From contig NZ_SRUZ01000002.1 in assembly GCF_004791165.1 (NCBI RefSeq), positions 905,866-969,865 on the forward strand: a stretch of 64,000 bases of DNA, written 5' to 3'. The notes below the pieces were generated by a model. It was not told where the DNA came from. It saw only the letters and a program-made list of their open reading frames with translations, and searched no databases. Source of the DNA: Mesorhizobium sp. M8A.F.Ca.ET.218.01.1.1. Lineage in GTDB: Bacteria > Pseudomonadota > Alphaproteobacteria > Rhizobiales > Rhizobiaceae. Shown here piece by piece: positions 54,314 to 61,766 of the stretch; position 1 is the stretch's first letter; each line of letters opens with the position of its first letter. The position numbers and the translations under genes are program-made.

Positions 54314-54761
54314 CGGTCAGGATTTGAACACCCGCTTCAGTGGACCTTCGGAGAGCCCCGGCTTGTTGCTCTGGCGAACCACCATGCGCTGGCAGCGCGT
54401 CATGACGGCGGCGCTGGCGCCGCTCGACCTGACGCATGTCCAGTTCGTGCTGCTCGCATCGGCGATGTGGCTCGGCCGCGATGGCGAGCCGCCCAACCAG
54501 GTGCAGCTTGCCGCCCAGGCCGGCACTGAGGTGAAGATGACCTCGGATGTCGTCGCCCGGCTGGAAGCCAAGGGATTGATCGCACGCGAGGCTGATCCCC
54601 GGGATTCCCGGGCCAAGGTGATCCGCGTCACATCAGCCGGGGCGGCGGCGGCGCAGCGCGCCATTGTCGCCGTCGAGGCCGCCGACGCGGCCTTCTTCGA
54701 ACCGGTGGACGAGGCGAGGCTCGTCGGCCTGCTGCGTCAGCTTGCCGGCGAGATCCGCTGA
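54306..54761 (+). CDS. MarR family transcriptional regulator
   Basis: The 151-residue regulator has a winged helix: LDLTHVQFVLLASAMWL, NQVQLAAQAGTEVKMTSDVVARLEAKGLIAREADPRDSRAKVIRVT near residues 65-110, and a C-terminal dimerisation helix. MarR proteins usually repress their own operon and are relieved by small ligands. The gene overlaps the SRPBCC gene and is 13 bp from the convergent leuB end. Confidence 0.9.
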   Translation: MADGQDLNTRFSGPSESPGLLLWRTTMRWQRVMTAALAPLDLTHVQFVLLASAMWLGRDGEPPNQVQLAAQAGTEVKMTSDVVARLEAKGLIAREADPRDSRAKVIRVTSAGAAAAQRAIVAVEAADAAFFEPVDEARLVGLLRQLAGEIR

Positions 54762-54774
54762 GGCCGAACGAGCG

Positions 54775-55878
54775 TTACGCCAGGAATTTGGCGATGATCG
54801 CGTCGCCCATCTCGACCGTACCGACCTCGGTCATGCCCGGCGAGAAAATATCCTTGGTGCGCAGACCCTGGTCGAGCACGGCGGCGATTGAAGCTTCGAG
54901 CTTGTCGGCTTCATCGACCATGCCGAAGGAATAGCGCAGGCACATGGCGAAGGAGGCGATCATGGCGATCGGGTTGGCGATGCCCTTGCCGGCAATGTCG
55001 GGCGCCGAGCCGTGCACCGGCTCGTAGAGCGCCTTGCGCTTCTTGGTCTTCACGTCGGGCGCGCCGAGCGAGGCCGACGGCAGCATGCCGATCGAGCCGG
55101 TCAGCATGGCGGCGATGTCGGACAGCATGTCGCCGAACAGATTGTCGGTGACGATGACGTCGAACTGCTTTGGCCAGCGCACCAGCTGCATGCCGCCGGC
55201 GTCCGCCAGCATATGGTCGAGCTTGACGTCGGAATAGCGCGCCTTGTGGGTCTGGGTGACGACTTCGTTCCACAGCACGCCAGACTTCATGACGTTGCGC
55301 TTTTCCATTGAGGTGACGTGGTTCTTGCGGGTCCGCGCCAGCTCGAAAGCGACGCCCGAAATGCGCTCGATCTCGAACGTGTCGTAGACCTGCGTGTCGA
55401 TGCCGCGCTTCTGGCCGTTGCCGAGATCGATGATCTGCTTGGGCTCGCCGAAATAGACGCCGCCGGTCAGCTCGCGCACGATGAGGATGTCGAGGCCTTC
55501 GACCACTTCCTGCTTCAACGAGGAAGATGCCGCCAGCGCCGGATAGCAGATTGCAGGCCTGAGATTGGCGAACAGCTCCATGTCCTTGCGCAGGCGCAAG
55601 AGCCCGGCCTCGGGGCGCACCTCGTAAGGCACCGCATCCCACTTCGGCCCGCCGACGGCACCGAACAGCACCGCGTCCGCCGCCATCGCCTTTTCCATGT
55701 CGGCATCGGAGATCGCCGCGCCATGCGCATCGTAGGCACAGCCGCCGACAAGGCCCTCATCGGTGACGAAGCCGCTGCCGAGCTTTTCGTTCATCGCCGC
55801 GATCAGCTTCTTGACCTCGGCCATGGCCTCGGGGCCGATGCCGTCGCCGGGGAGCAGGAAAAGATGCTTCGTTGCCAT
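54775..55878 (-). CDS. leuB: 3-isopropylmalate dehydrogenase
   Basis: LeuB oxidises and decarboxylates 3-isopropylmalate in leucine synthesis. The 367-residue protein has the [10 protein letters not shown] start, [16 protein letters not shown] near residue 95, the metal site [15 protein letters not shown] near 245 and [16 protein letters not shown] near 285. Its pathway partner leuD is at 62756, separated by the inserted transposon and other genes. Confidence 0.96.
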   Translation of the reverse strand: MATKHLFLLPGDGIGPEAMAEVKKLIAAMNEKLGSGFVTDEGLVGGCAYDAHGAAISDADMEKAMAADAVLFGAVGGPKWDAVPYEVRPEAGLLRLRKDMELFANLRPAICYPALAASSSLKQEVVEGLDILIVRELTGGVYFGEPKQIIDLGNGQKRGIDTQVYDTFEIERISGVAFELARTRKNHVTSMEKRNVMKSGVLWNEVVTQTHKARYSDVKLDHMLADAGGMQLVRWPKQFDVIVTDNLFGDMLSDIAAMLTGSIGMLPSASLGAPDVKTKKRKALYEPVHGSAPDIAGKGIANPIAMIASFAMCLRYSFGMVDEADKLEASIAAVLDQGLRTKDIFSPGMTEVGTVEMGDAIIAKFLA

Positions 55879-56056
55879 GGAGAAAACCGTCCCAGAAAGA
55901 TTTGAACCGCGGCCTTGCTAAACGCCAAGTGGTTGCAGCGCAAGCCGTAACGGGAGGGAGAACGCCGCGATGCGAACAAGGGCACCATCGGCGATCCTTC
56001 GCGCTGCCCCGCTGACATGTCACGGAATCCAAGCCATAGCCCCATGGCAGATGCCA

Positions 56057-56407
56057 TCACCGGTGCGAGAGAATGTTGACCAGCCGTCCGAGGGGATCGC
56101 GCACATAGAAGCGCCGCACGCCCCAGGGTTCGTCGGCAGGCCCATATTCGATGGCGAAACCGGCGGCCTGCATCGCTTCGAGCGCCGCATCGACATCGTC
56201 GACTTCGATCGACAGGTCCGGCACCGGCGTGCCGGACCCGCCTTGCGCCATGAAGCTGACCTGCACCTGCATCGTCTCCCCGGAGCCGTAGGTGGCGATC
56301 CAGCCCTGGTCCATGAGCAGATCGAGGCCGAGCACATCGTGGTAGAAACGGCTGGCCGCCGCCGCGTCCCGTGTCTCGATATTGGCCACGATGCGCCGGA
56401 CCTTCAT
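56057..56407 (-). CDS. VOC family protein
   Basis: The 116-residue product is a single VOC domain: VRRIVANIETRDAAAASRFYHDVLGLDLLM, the SIEVDDVDAALEAMQAAGFAIEYGP half, and the terminal RRFYVRDPLGRLVNILSH strand. No specific activity is clear. It is followed 13 bp upstream by the RidA gene in the same direction, so the two may be co-transcribed. Confidence 0.85.
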   Translation of the reverse strand: MKVRRIVANIETRDAAAASRFYHDVLGLDLLMDQGWIATYGSGETMQVQVSFMAQGGSGTPVPDLSIEVDDVDAALEAMQAAGFAIEYGPADEPWGVRRFYVRDPLGRLVNILSHR

Positions 56408-56420
56408 CGCCTTGGTCCCC

Positions 56421-56804
56421 TCAGGCCGTACGCCGCAGCGCCGTCACCTCGATCTCGATCTTCATTTCCGGCTTGTTCAGCTGGCACACGATCATCGTCG
56501 CCGCCGGCCTGATGTCGCCGAACGTCTCGCCGAGGATCGGGAAGACCACATCCACGAAGGCCTGGTCGGTGATGTAGTAATGCGCCCGCACCACATCCGC
56601 CATTTCGAAGCCGCCATCCCCGAGCGCCTTGCCGATCGTCGCCAGGCAGTTGCGCGTCTGCGCCTCGACCGTCTCCGGCATCGTCATGGTCGCATAATCA
56701 TAGCCGGTCGTCCCGGACACGAAGCACCAGTCGCCCTGCACCACGGCACGCGAATAGCCGGCGGTCTTTTCGAAGGGTGAGCCGGTGGAGATGAGTTTGC
56801 GCAT
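56421..56804 (-). CDS. RidA/YjgF family protein
   Basis: The 127-residue protein has the RidA fold: KTAGYSRAVVQGDWCFVSGTTG, TVEAQTRNCLATIGKALGDGG, VVRAHYYITDQAFVDVV and AATMIVCQLNKPEMKIEIEVTAL. RidA proteins hydrolyse reactive imine intermediates from pyridoxal enzymes; some paralogs, like this one lacking a clear catalytic RxVxV arginine, have other roles. The ATG at 56804 is used; an upstream ATG at 56819 adds five residues. Confidence 0.85.
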   Translation of the reverse strand: MRKLISTGSPFEKTAGYSRAVVQGDWCFVSGTTGYDYATMTMPETVEAQTRNCLATIGKALGDGGFEMADVVRAHYYITDQAFVDVVFPILGETFGDIRPAATMIVCQLNKPEMKIEIEVTALRRTA

Positions 56805-57009
56805 GAGGAGCCTCGCCATGATTGCAACCATTCTGTGGCGAAAACGCCGACCCTGCCATGGGCCAATACGAATGGATCGGCAGTGCAGAATCTGTGGCGT
56901 CGACGTGCCGCGCGATCGCGCGCACGCCGGGCGACGCCGGCCTCTATGATCCGGCATTCCACGACGCCTATCCGGCACCGGCCCAGAGGTCTGCATTGCC
57001 CGCCATGCG

Positions 57010-58014
57010 TCAGCCGGGTTGGTCCTTGGCCGATCCAGCCGTTTCTCCAGTGAAGACAACCCTTGTGCCTTTGTGCACCTCAAGGGCGAGATCTTCGGCA
57101 TCCCAATTGGTCAACCTGATGCAACCATGCGAGAAGGTCTTCCCGATCTTGCCTGGTTCGGGCGTACCGTGAATCCCGTAACTTTCAATGGACAGATCGA
57201 TCCAGACCGATCCGACAGGATTGTTGGGTCCGGCAGCGATGGTGAAGGGCCTTTTGGTTCTCACCCCCTTGAAGGCGAAGTGGGGATCATAGTGATAGGT
57301 GGGTTTGTGGACCACGCGTGTGACTTGTGCCTCACCGCTCGGCGCCGGCTTCTCTTCGCTTCCAATCGAGGCGGGGTAGACCGAAACCACTTTGCCGGAA
57401 TTGTCGAGAACGCGAACTTGGCGCGCGGCCTTGTCGACTTCGACGCTGGCAACGGCTGAGGGCGGATCGCCTCGGGCGACAGCCGGCACCAGCAGCTTTG
57501 CGCCCGCCGTCCTGAAGCCGATGCCCGGGTTGAGCCTTCGCAGCAATTGTTCGCTGATGTGGAGGCGCTCCGCGATCCGTTCCAGCGAACTGCGATAGCC
57601 GAGCCTGCGCAGGTGAGCCATTCTTTCCATGCTGGCCGGAATGCGCTTGGTAAACGGTCCACGCACGTCCTTGCGCGTCAGCTCGTAGTTCACAAGAACC
57701 GCGCCTGGTGAGGTTGCGACCAGCTTGTCCCAGGTCTCCCGGTTGAGCTCGCCATCGGCGGGCAGGGCGTTGGCCGCCTGAAATGCCCGCACCGCCTTGG
57801 CGAAGTTCTCCGCCTGGCGGCCGTCAATGAGGCCAGGCGAGAACCGCGCGCGATCCAGAAGGATCTGTGCCTTCAGCACGGTCGCATCGACGCCCTTCGT
57901 TGCGGCGTCGCCGAATTGAGCATTGTTGACGGTGACTGCGTCCAGCTTTGCCGCCTCTGCGGCGCCAGCTGCGAAGACGAACAAAACAAGCGCCAGAAGA
58001 ACGAGTCTGACCAT
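57010..58014 (-). CDS. L,D-transpeptidase (YkuD) with LysM-like region
   Basis: The 334-residue protein has a signal peptide (LVLLALVLFVFAAGAAEA). A peptidoglycan-binding-like region follows (ILLDRARFSPGLIDGRQAENFAKAVRAFQ), then a YRSSLERIAERLHISEQLLRRLNPG LysM-like segment and the YkuD domain. The catalytic motif is SYGIHGTPEP followed by SHGCIRLTNWDAEDLA near residue 300. It forms 3-3 cross-links or attaches proteins to peptidoglycan. It ends at 57010 and is divergent from the transposon. Confidence 0.92.
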   Translation of the reverse strand: MVRLVLLALVLFVFAAGAAEAAKLDAVTVNNAQFGDAATKGVDATVLKAQILLDRARFSPGLIDGRQAENFAKAVRAFQAANALPADGELNRETWDKLVATSPGAVLVNYELTRKDVRGPFTKRIPASMERMAHLRRLGYRSSLERIAERLHISEQLLRRLNPGIGFRTAGAKLLVPAVARGDPPSAVASVEVDKAARQVRVLDNSGKVVSVYPASIGSEEKPAPSGEAQVTRVVHKPTYHYDPHFAFKGVRTKRPFTIAAGPNNPVGSVWIDLSIESYGIHGTPEPGKIGKTFSHGCIRLTNWDAEDLALEVHKGTRVVFTGETAGSAKDQPG

Positions 58015-58145
58015 CAATGTTACTCCAGGCACTGCCGCGCGAAGCTGCTTCTATGACGCCGCGCGGCCGATCTGGTTCCGTTTGTCCCAGCAAATATCGC
58101 CGCTGAGGCGGGTTGGGCAAAAGGCCATCTTCGATCTCCGCGCCG

Positions 58146-58153
58146 GCGACCGG
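58146..58153. repeat. Target-site duplication, left copy
   Basis: GCGACCGG lies immediately outside the left inverted repeat and recurs exactly at 61590-61597 outside the right one. An 8-bp duplication is the known length for IS1595-family insertion. Confidence 0.9.
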
Positions 58154-58177
58154 GGCGATTATATATTTGACAAACCC
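58154..58177 (+). repeat. Left terminal inverted repeat of the IS1595-family transposon
   Basis: It begins GGCGATTATATATTTG and ends ACAAACCC. The right end carries the same 24 bp in inverted form with one substitution at position 16. Confidence 0.9.
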
Positions 58178-58187
58178 AAGCGCATAT

Positions 58188-58214
58188 GCGATAACGAATC
58201 CAAGGAGTTATCGC
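58188..58214 (+). promoter_or_regulatory. Hairpin at the transposase ribosome binding site
   Basis: GCGATAAC (58188-58195) and GTTATCGC (58207-58214) form a stem whose 11-nt loop contains AAGGA of the ribosome binding site. The stem ends one base before the ATG. A CGCATATGCG palindrome overlaps its left arm. It could regulate transposase translation. Confidence 0.55.
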
Positions 58215-58215
58215 T

Positions 58216-59163
58216 ATGTCCATTCTGTCCCGCCCCTATTTTCACGACGAAGCCGCCGCCTTCGAGCATGTCGAGGGAATGCTTTGGCCGCAGGGTCCGG
58301 TCTGCCCGAAATGCGGTTCGATGGACAAGCACTACAAGCTGGTAGGCGTTCGCTCTAAGCCCTCAAAGAAAAGCCCTCATGGTGTAGAGCGCCACGGCCT
58401 GTACAAGTGCGGCGCTTGCCGTTCGCAGTTCACGGTCCGCATGGGCACTATCTTCGAGGAAACCCATCTGCCGCTGCATAAGTGGTTGCAAGCCATCCAC
58501 CTCATGTGCTCATCAAAGAAGGGTATCAGCGCCCACCAGATGCATCGTGTTCTGGAATGCACCTACAAGACCGCGTGGTTCCTCTGCCATCGCATCCGTG
58601 AAGCCATGCGCTCGGATGACTTCACGCCCATGGGTGGCATCGGCAAGTTCGTTGAAGTGGACGAAACCTACATCGGTCGCTTGAAGGGTACGCCGGTCAA
58701 GTCTGGCGGCGGCGCTCACAAGAACTCGGTCGTTACGCTTGTTGAGCGCGGCGGCATTGCCCGCTCCTTCCATGTCGATACCGCCCGCATGGGCAATGTC
58801 ATGCCTATCGTCCGCGCCAACATCGCCAAGGAAAGCGCGTTGATGACGGACGAAAGCGGCATCTATCGCCGCGCCGGCCAGGATTTTGCGTCTCATGAGT
58901 TCGTCACGCATTCCAAGGACGAATACGTTCGCGGCAACGTCCACACCAACACCATCGAAGGCTATTTCTCGATCTTCAAGCGCGGCATGAAGGGCGTTTA
59001 CCAGCATTGCGCCGAACACCATCTGCACCGCTATCTGGCAGAGTTCGATTTCCGCTATTCGAACCGCGTTGCCATGGGCGTCGATGACGCTGTGCGCTCA
59101 CTCATCGCCTTGAAAGGCGCCAAGGGCAAGCGCTTGACCTATCGTAGACCTGTTGAAGGCTAA
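58216..59163 (+). CDS. IS1595-family transposase
   Basis: The 315-residue protein has an N-terminal zinc ribbon (PVCPKCGSMDKHYKL, then YKCGACRSQFTVRMGTIFEETHL) typical of IS1595/ISXO2 transposases. The catalytic core follows: FVEVDETYIGRLKG near residue 150, LMTDESGIYR near 212 and VHTNTIEGYFSIFKRGMKGVY near 240. The D/D and terminal N/E motifs are intact, so it is probably active. A hairpin with an AATTTGATT tail at 59236 follows the gene. Confidence 0.94.
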   Translation: MSILSRPYFHDEAAAFEHVEGMLWPQGPVCPKCGSMDKHYKLVGVRSKPSKKSPHGVERHGLYKCGACRSQFTVRMGTIFEETHLPLHKWLQAIHLMCSSKKGISAHQMHRVLECTYKTAWFLCHRIREAMRSDDFTPMGGIGKFVEVDETYIGRLKGTPVKSGGGAHKNSVVTLVERGGIARSFHVDTARMGNVMPIVRANIAKESALMTDESGIYRRAGQDFASHEFVTHSKDEYVRGNVHTNTIEGYFSIFKRGMKGVYQHCAEHHLHRYLAEFDFRYSNRVAMGVDDAVRSLIALKGAKGKRLTYRRPVEG

Positions 59164-59235
59164 GGAACGACACTACCGCAAGCCGGTGCAGCTCGAATTG
59201 CCGCTTTGGCGATATGCACGGCACCGCAAGAAAAG

Positions 59236-59256
59236 GCCGGGGATCTAATCCCCGGC
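59236..59256 (+). terminator. Hairpin downstream of the transposase
   Basis: GCCGGGGA (59236-59243) and TCCCCGGC (59249-59256) form a perfect 8-bp stem with a 5-nt loop. The following AATTTGATT is a weak T-tract, so it is a plausible terminator. Confidence 0.6.
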
Positions 59257-59302
59257 AATTTGATTGATCGGACCGGCTAGGCGGCTACGCCGCTAGCGCC
59301 GC

Positions 59303-59380
59303 TTATCGGCTGCGAAAATGGCCGCAGACAGCTTCGATGCGTCCAAAGCGGACGCGCGTATAGGCACTAACCCATACCAT
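59303..59380 (-). CDS. Possible 25-residue microprotein in the transposon
   Basis: An ATG at 59380 is preceded by a GGGAGA site seven bases upstream and opens a 25-residue frame beginning MVWVSAYTRVRFGRIEAVCG, ending in FRSR. The composition is basic and aromatic. I have only weak grounds to call it a gene: the ribosome site is good, but no homology can be checked here. Confidence 0.4.
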   Translation of the reverse strand: MVWVSAYTRVRFGRIEAVCGHFRSR

Positions 59381-59591
59381 CGCAATCTCCCTTTCAGGGG
59401 CAGGCCTTGAAAAGAGGCGGTAGAGGTGCGATTCTACAGGAGTTGTAGCCGAGAAATCGCAGAGGCCTACTGCCTCTTTCCGGTTGCTTGGTCACCTAGG
59501 GTCGCCTCACCGTTGCAACCGGTTTGGCGGCCCTTTCATTAGTCTCCCCTCAGGCGCCGGTGACCGGAACGCGAGGGGCTTCTAGGTCTTG
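59381..59591. other. Transposon interior without a recognised gene
   Basis: About 210 bp between the possible microprotein and the DUF5343-like gene. It contains GAGGCGGTAGAGG and CCTCTTTCCGG stretches but no clear gene or terminator. Confidence 0.35.
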
Positions 59592-60347
59592 TCACTCCCT
59601 ATCCTCCTCTTCGTCGTTTTCTGGCTCTTCCTTCCGCTTAGGCCGATCATCGATCGGGAAGCAGAAGTCGAGAACGGCGCCGAATGTCACCACGAACCTT
59701 TCCCTTTCCACGGTAGTCCAAGTTTGGCCTGCACGCGGAAGACTGGAAAGAAGGCCCGCCAGCGGCGGCGGCAAATCCTGGTTGGACTGTCCTTGGCTGA
59801 AAGCAGGCAATGCTGGCGGCACTTTCTGCTCTGGCTGCTTTCGTTTGGGAGGAGGCAAAAGCCTATGGTTGCCGGAGGTACGCCCGACGGAATTGCGCGG
59901 CGCCGGCGGTCGGGGTCGTTCAGCGCGAACGCCAGCTGCGCCATATAGCCCGATGAACGTCGTAACCATGCGCGGTTGCTGCCCGGTTGGAACGTAACTG
60001 CGAAACGCATCTCGGATACGGGTCTCGCTATCAACGGCTGGGTCAATGAATTGCAGAGCGTCATGGTACGCGGCGTTGAGCCATTCAACCATACGCGGCT
60101 GGAACTCCGCTTCTGATGCGAGCCGGAGCCCCTCCATGGTCTGGGTAACCTTGCCATCGGCGTCGATCAAATCCAACGTTTGAAGAGCCTGCAACGTGCG
60201 TGGAATAAGGCTTTCCGGCACAGATGATCGAGACAAGGCTTCTGCGTCCACCGTTGCCGGAAGGCCCTTGCTACGGTGGCGTTCGATCAAACCAATAATT
60301 GCCGAGGCTGGCGCGTAGGGTGCGGGTTTTTCGGTGGTAACTGGCAT
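59592..60347 (-). CDS. DUF5343-like passenger protein
   Basis: The 251-residue protein has an N-terminal region that resembles DUF5343: YAPASAIIGLIERHRSKGLP, then RTLQALQTLDLIDADGKVTQTMEGLRLASE and AFRSYVPTGQQPRMVTTFIGLY, a winged-helix-like fold within residues 10-130. A Pro/Arg-rich linker and a strongly acidic tail (EEPENDEEEDRE) follow. The function of DUF5343 is unknown. It is transcribed opposite to the transposase within the element. The family assignment is by eye and should be confirmed. Confidence 0.65.
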   Translation of the reverse strand: MPVTTEKPAPYAPASAIIGLIERHRSKGLPATVDAEALSRSSVPESLIPRTLQALQTLDLIDADGKVTQTMEGLRLASEAEFQPRMVEWLNAAYHDALQFIDPAVDSETRIRDAFRSYVPTGQQPRMVTTFIGLYGAAGVRAERPRPPAPRNSVGRTSGNHRLLPPPKRKQPEQKVPPALPAFSQGQSNQDLPPPLAGLLSSLPRAGQTWTTVERERFVVTFGAVLDFCFPIDDRPKRKEEPENDEEEDRE

Positions 60348-60514
60348 GGCAAGTCCCGTCGTGAATCTATGTACCGCAGACTGAACCAGCGTACCGGAAA
60401 AGTCAACGTCGGTTCTGGTCTCTCGGGTACGAACGGTACACGGCGTAAATATTTGAAAAATAAGGAATAAAAATTTAGCATGGCGCTCTGTACCGAAACT
60501 GGAGCGCTGAAGCC
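60348..60514. promoter_or_regulatory. Divergent promoter region inside the transposon
   Basis: This 167-bp space separates the DUF5343-like gene and the rightward small genes. It contains a strongly AT-rich stretch near 60445-60478 and several GTACC or GTACG motifs around 60370-60495. It probably carries promoters for both directions. Confidence 0.4.
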
Positions 60515-60712
60515 ATGTATGAGCCGATCATTTTTAACAGGAGCAATGGGGGATTCTTGGCCATGACGCCGCCTGATTCCCAGCTACGGATAGCGGTGAC
60601 GGCGGCAACGGAAGACACGGTAAGGTCAAACTTTCGTGAGGCTGTAGAGCGATGGGAACTTCTGCTACGGTCTGCCGCTAACGAAAGCGGGACCGATGAC
60701 GAAGACGCCTGA
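60515..60712 (+). CDS. Small hypothetical passenger protein
   Basis: The 65-residue product reads MYEPIIFNRSNGGFLAMTPP, then QLRIAVTAATEDTVRSNFREAVERWELLL and an acidic ESGTDDEDA tail. It is not recognised. GGAG lies ten bases before the ATG; an internal ATG at codon 17 is an alternative start. It overlaps the next gene by 17 bp. Confidence 0.55.
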   Translation: MYEPIIFNRSNGGFLAMTPPDSQLRIAVTAATEDTVRSNFREAVERWELLLRSAANESGTDDEDA

Positions 60713-60908
60713 CAAGAAGCAAATAGACAAGTTCCGCGAAGCCGCCCGCGAACTCGGGACGGACGACAGCGAAGAGAACTTCAACGCGCGGCTAAAGAAC
60801 GTCATCAAGAGTTCTCAGCCGAAGGAAGAGGCACCGCCAGTGCCAGGCAAAAGGGTCGCCAAGTCGCCGCCACCGAAAGACGGCAAAAAGAACAGCGCTG
60901 GCGGCTAG
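60696..60908 (+). CDS. Small basic hypothetical passenger protein
   Basis: The 70-residue product starts MTKTPDKKQIDKFREAAREL, continues DDSEENFNARLKNVIKSSQ and ends in a Lys/Pro-rich tail (KRVAKSPPPKDGKKN). A short acidic helix and a basic tail suggest nucleic-acid or protein binding, but there is no recognised family. It overlaps the preceding gene by 17 bp, so the two are probably coupled, and it overlaps the end of the membrane-protein gene by 4 bp on the other strand. Confidence 0.6.
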   Translation: MTKTPDKKQIDKFREAARELGTDDSEENFNARLKNVIKSSQPKEEAPPVPGKRVAKSPPPKDGKKNSAGG

Positions 60909-61528
60909 GCCAGTTGAGCCATAAATTCTTCAATCCGGGTCAGCCGGTTGTTGACCCAAATTGCCCGATCCCGCTGGTGCGACGTCATAGGAGGGCCGCC
61001 GACTAAATCGACCGCCATGAACCCGGAATTGCTTCGGAAACGAAAGGCAAAGGAATCGTCCATCTCGGTTTTCAAATATTGGACAACTTCATTTGCCCAA
61101 ACGTTTATCTCAGCATCCAATTCGTCCCCATCGATTTGTGCGCACCTTCGGCGGACCTCCCTGCCTATTTCCGCCAGCCGAGCGAGATCGAGCCTTTGCT
61201 GTTTCTTGTCCGGCACAGCTGAAAGAGCCGAAAGCTTTGTTTCCAAGATGGCAATCGTCTGCATGCTTTCAGCGTGCATCTTGGCAGGGATCGTCAGCAT
61301 CCTAATCGCGAAAAACAGAACCGCGAGGCAGGCAGTCGCACCGATAGTCCCGAAGAATCGAACGATGCCGCCGCTGGCATCGCCGAGGAAATACCAGGCA
61401 GCTATAGCCGCAACGATCAGGGGAACGAATGCCATTAGCACTCGCTCCCAATTATCCCACCGAACGGCCTGAAGGCTTTCGCGCCATGCGCGCCTACTGA
61501 CTGTCCGCCAATACCCACCATCGCCCAT
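60905..61528 (-). CDS. Hypothetical two-helix membrane passenger protein
   Basis: The 207-residue protein has two predicted helices near residues 30-48 (LMAFVPLIVAAIAAWYFLG) and 55-78 (IVRFFGTIGATACLAVLFFA). A long soluble C-terminal part follows, rich in charged residues (LDLARLAEIGREVRRRCAQI). No family was recognised. It starts 38 bp inside the right inverted repeat and points toward the transposon interior. Confidence 0.65.
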   Translation of the reverse strand: MGDGGYWRTVSRRAWRESLQAVRWDNWERVLMAFVPLIVAAIAAWYFLGDASGGIVRFFGTIGATACLAVLFFAIRMLTIPAKMHAESMQTIAILETKLSALSAVPDKKQQRLDLARLAEIGREVRRRCAQIDGDELDAEINVWANEVVQYLKTEMDDSFAFRFRSNSGFMAVDLVGGPPMTSHQRDRAIWVNNRLTRIEEFMAQLA

Positions 61529-61565
61529 GCGCTTTTCATATCAGCGCATCCCGGTTTCGGGCAAT

Positions 61566-61589
61566 GGGTTTGTGAAATATATAATCGCC
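61566..61589 (-). repeat. Right terminal inverted repeat of the transposon
   Basis: It reads GGGTTTGTGAAATATATAAT and ends CGCC, the inverted form of the left repeat with one substitution. It is followed by the right copy of the target duplication. Confidence 0.9.
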
Positions 61590-61597
61590 GCGACCGG
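61590..61597. repeat. Target-site duplication, right copy
   Basis: GCGACCGG, identical to 58146-58153 on the other side of the transposon. Confidence 0.9.
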
Positions 61598-61766
61598 CGG
61601 GGCTCAAAGGAAGAACGGCGCATAAACCGCAGTCCCGCGCGCGTCGGCATCCGCGGTGGCCGCATGTGGTGCGAATTTGACCTATTTGATCGCCTTGGCG
61701 TCTGATTCGCCTGTTGCGTAGAAACGAGCACTAAAGTGCGCCCGGTTTTCGCCGGAAATGCCCCGG

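Larger units (their letters stand above)
58154..61589 (+). mobile_element. Complete IS1595-family transposon carrying passenger genes
   Basis: The 3,436-bp element is bounded by 24-bp inverted repeats (58154-58177 and 61566-61589) that differ at one base, and by a perfect 8-bp target duplication. It contains a transposase gene at 58216-59163 and about 2.4 kb of extra DNA with at least four further genes, three of them unrecognised and one DUF5343-like. The boundaries and duplication make recent mobility likely. It lies in the intergenic space between the L,D-transpeptidase gene and the secreted-protein gene at 61767 and breaks no gene. Confidence 0.93.

Noticed and set aside
59524..59997. A 157-codon plus-strand frame in the transposon
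   Set aside because: It is antisense to the DUF5343-like gene, has a Ser/Arg/Gly-rich shadow composition and no ribosome site.
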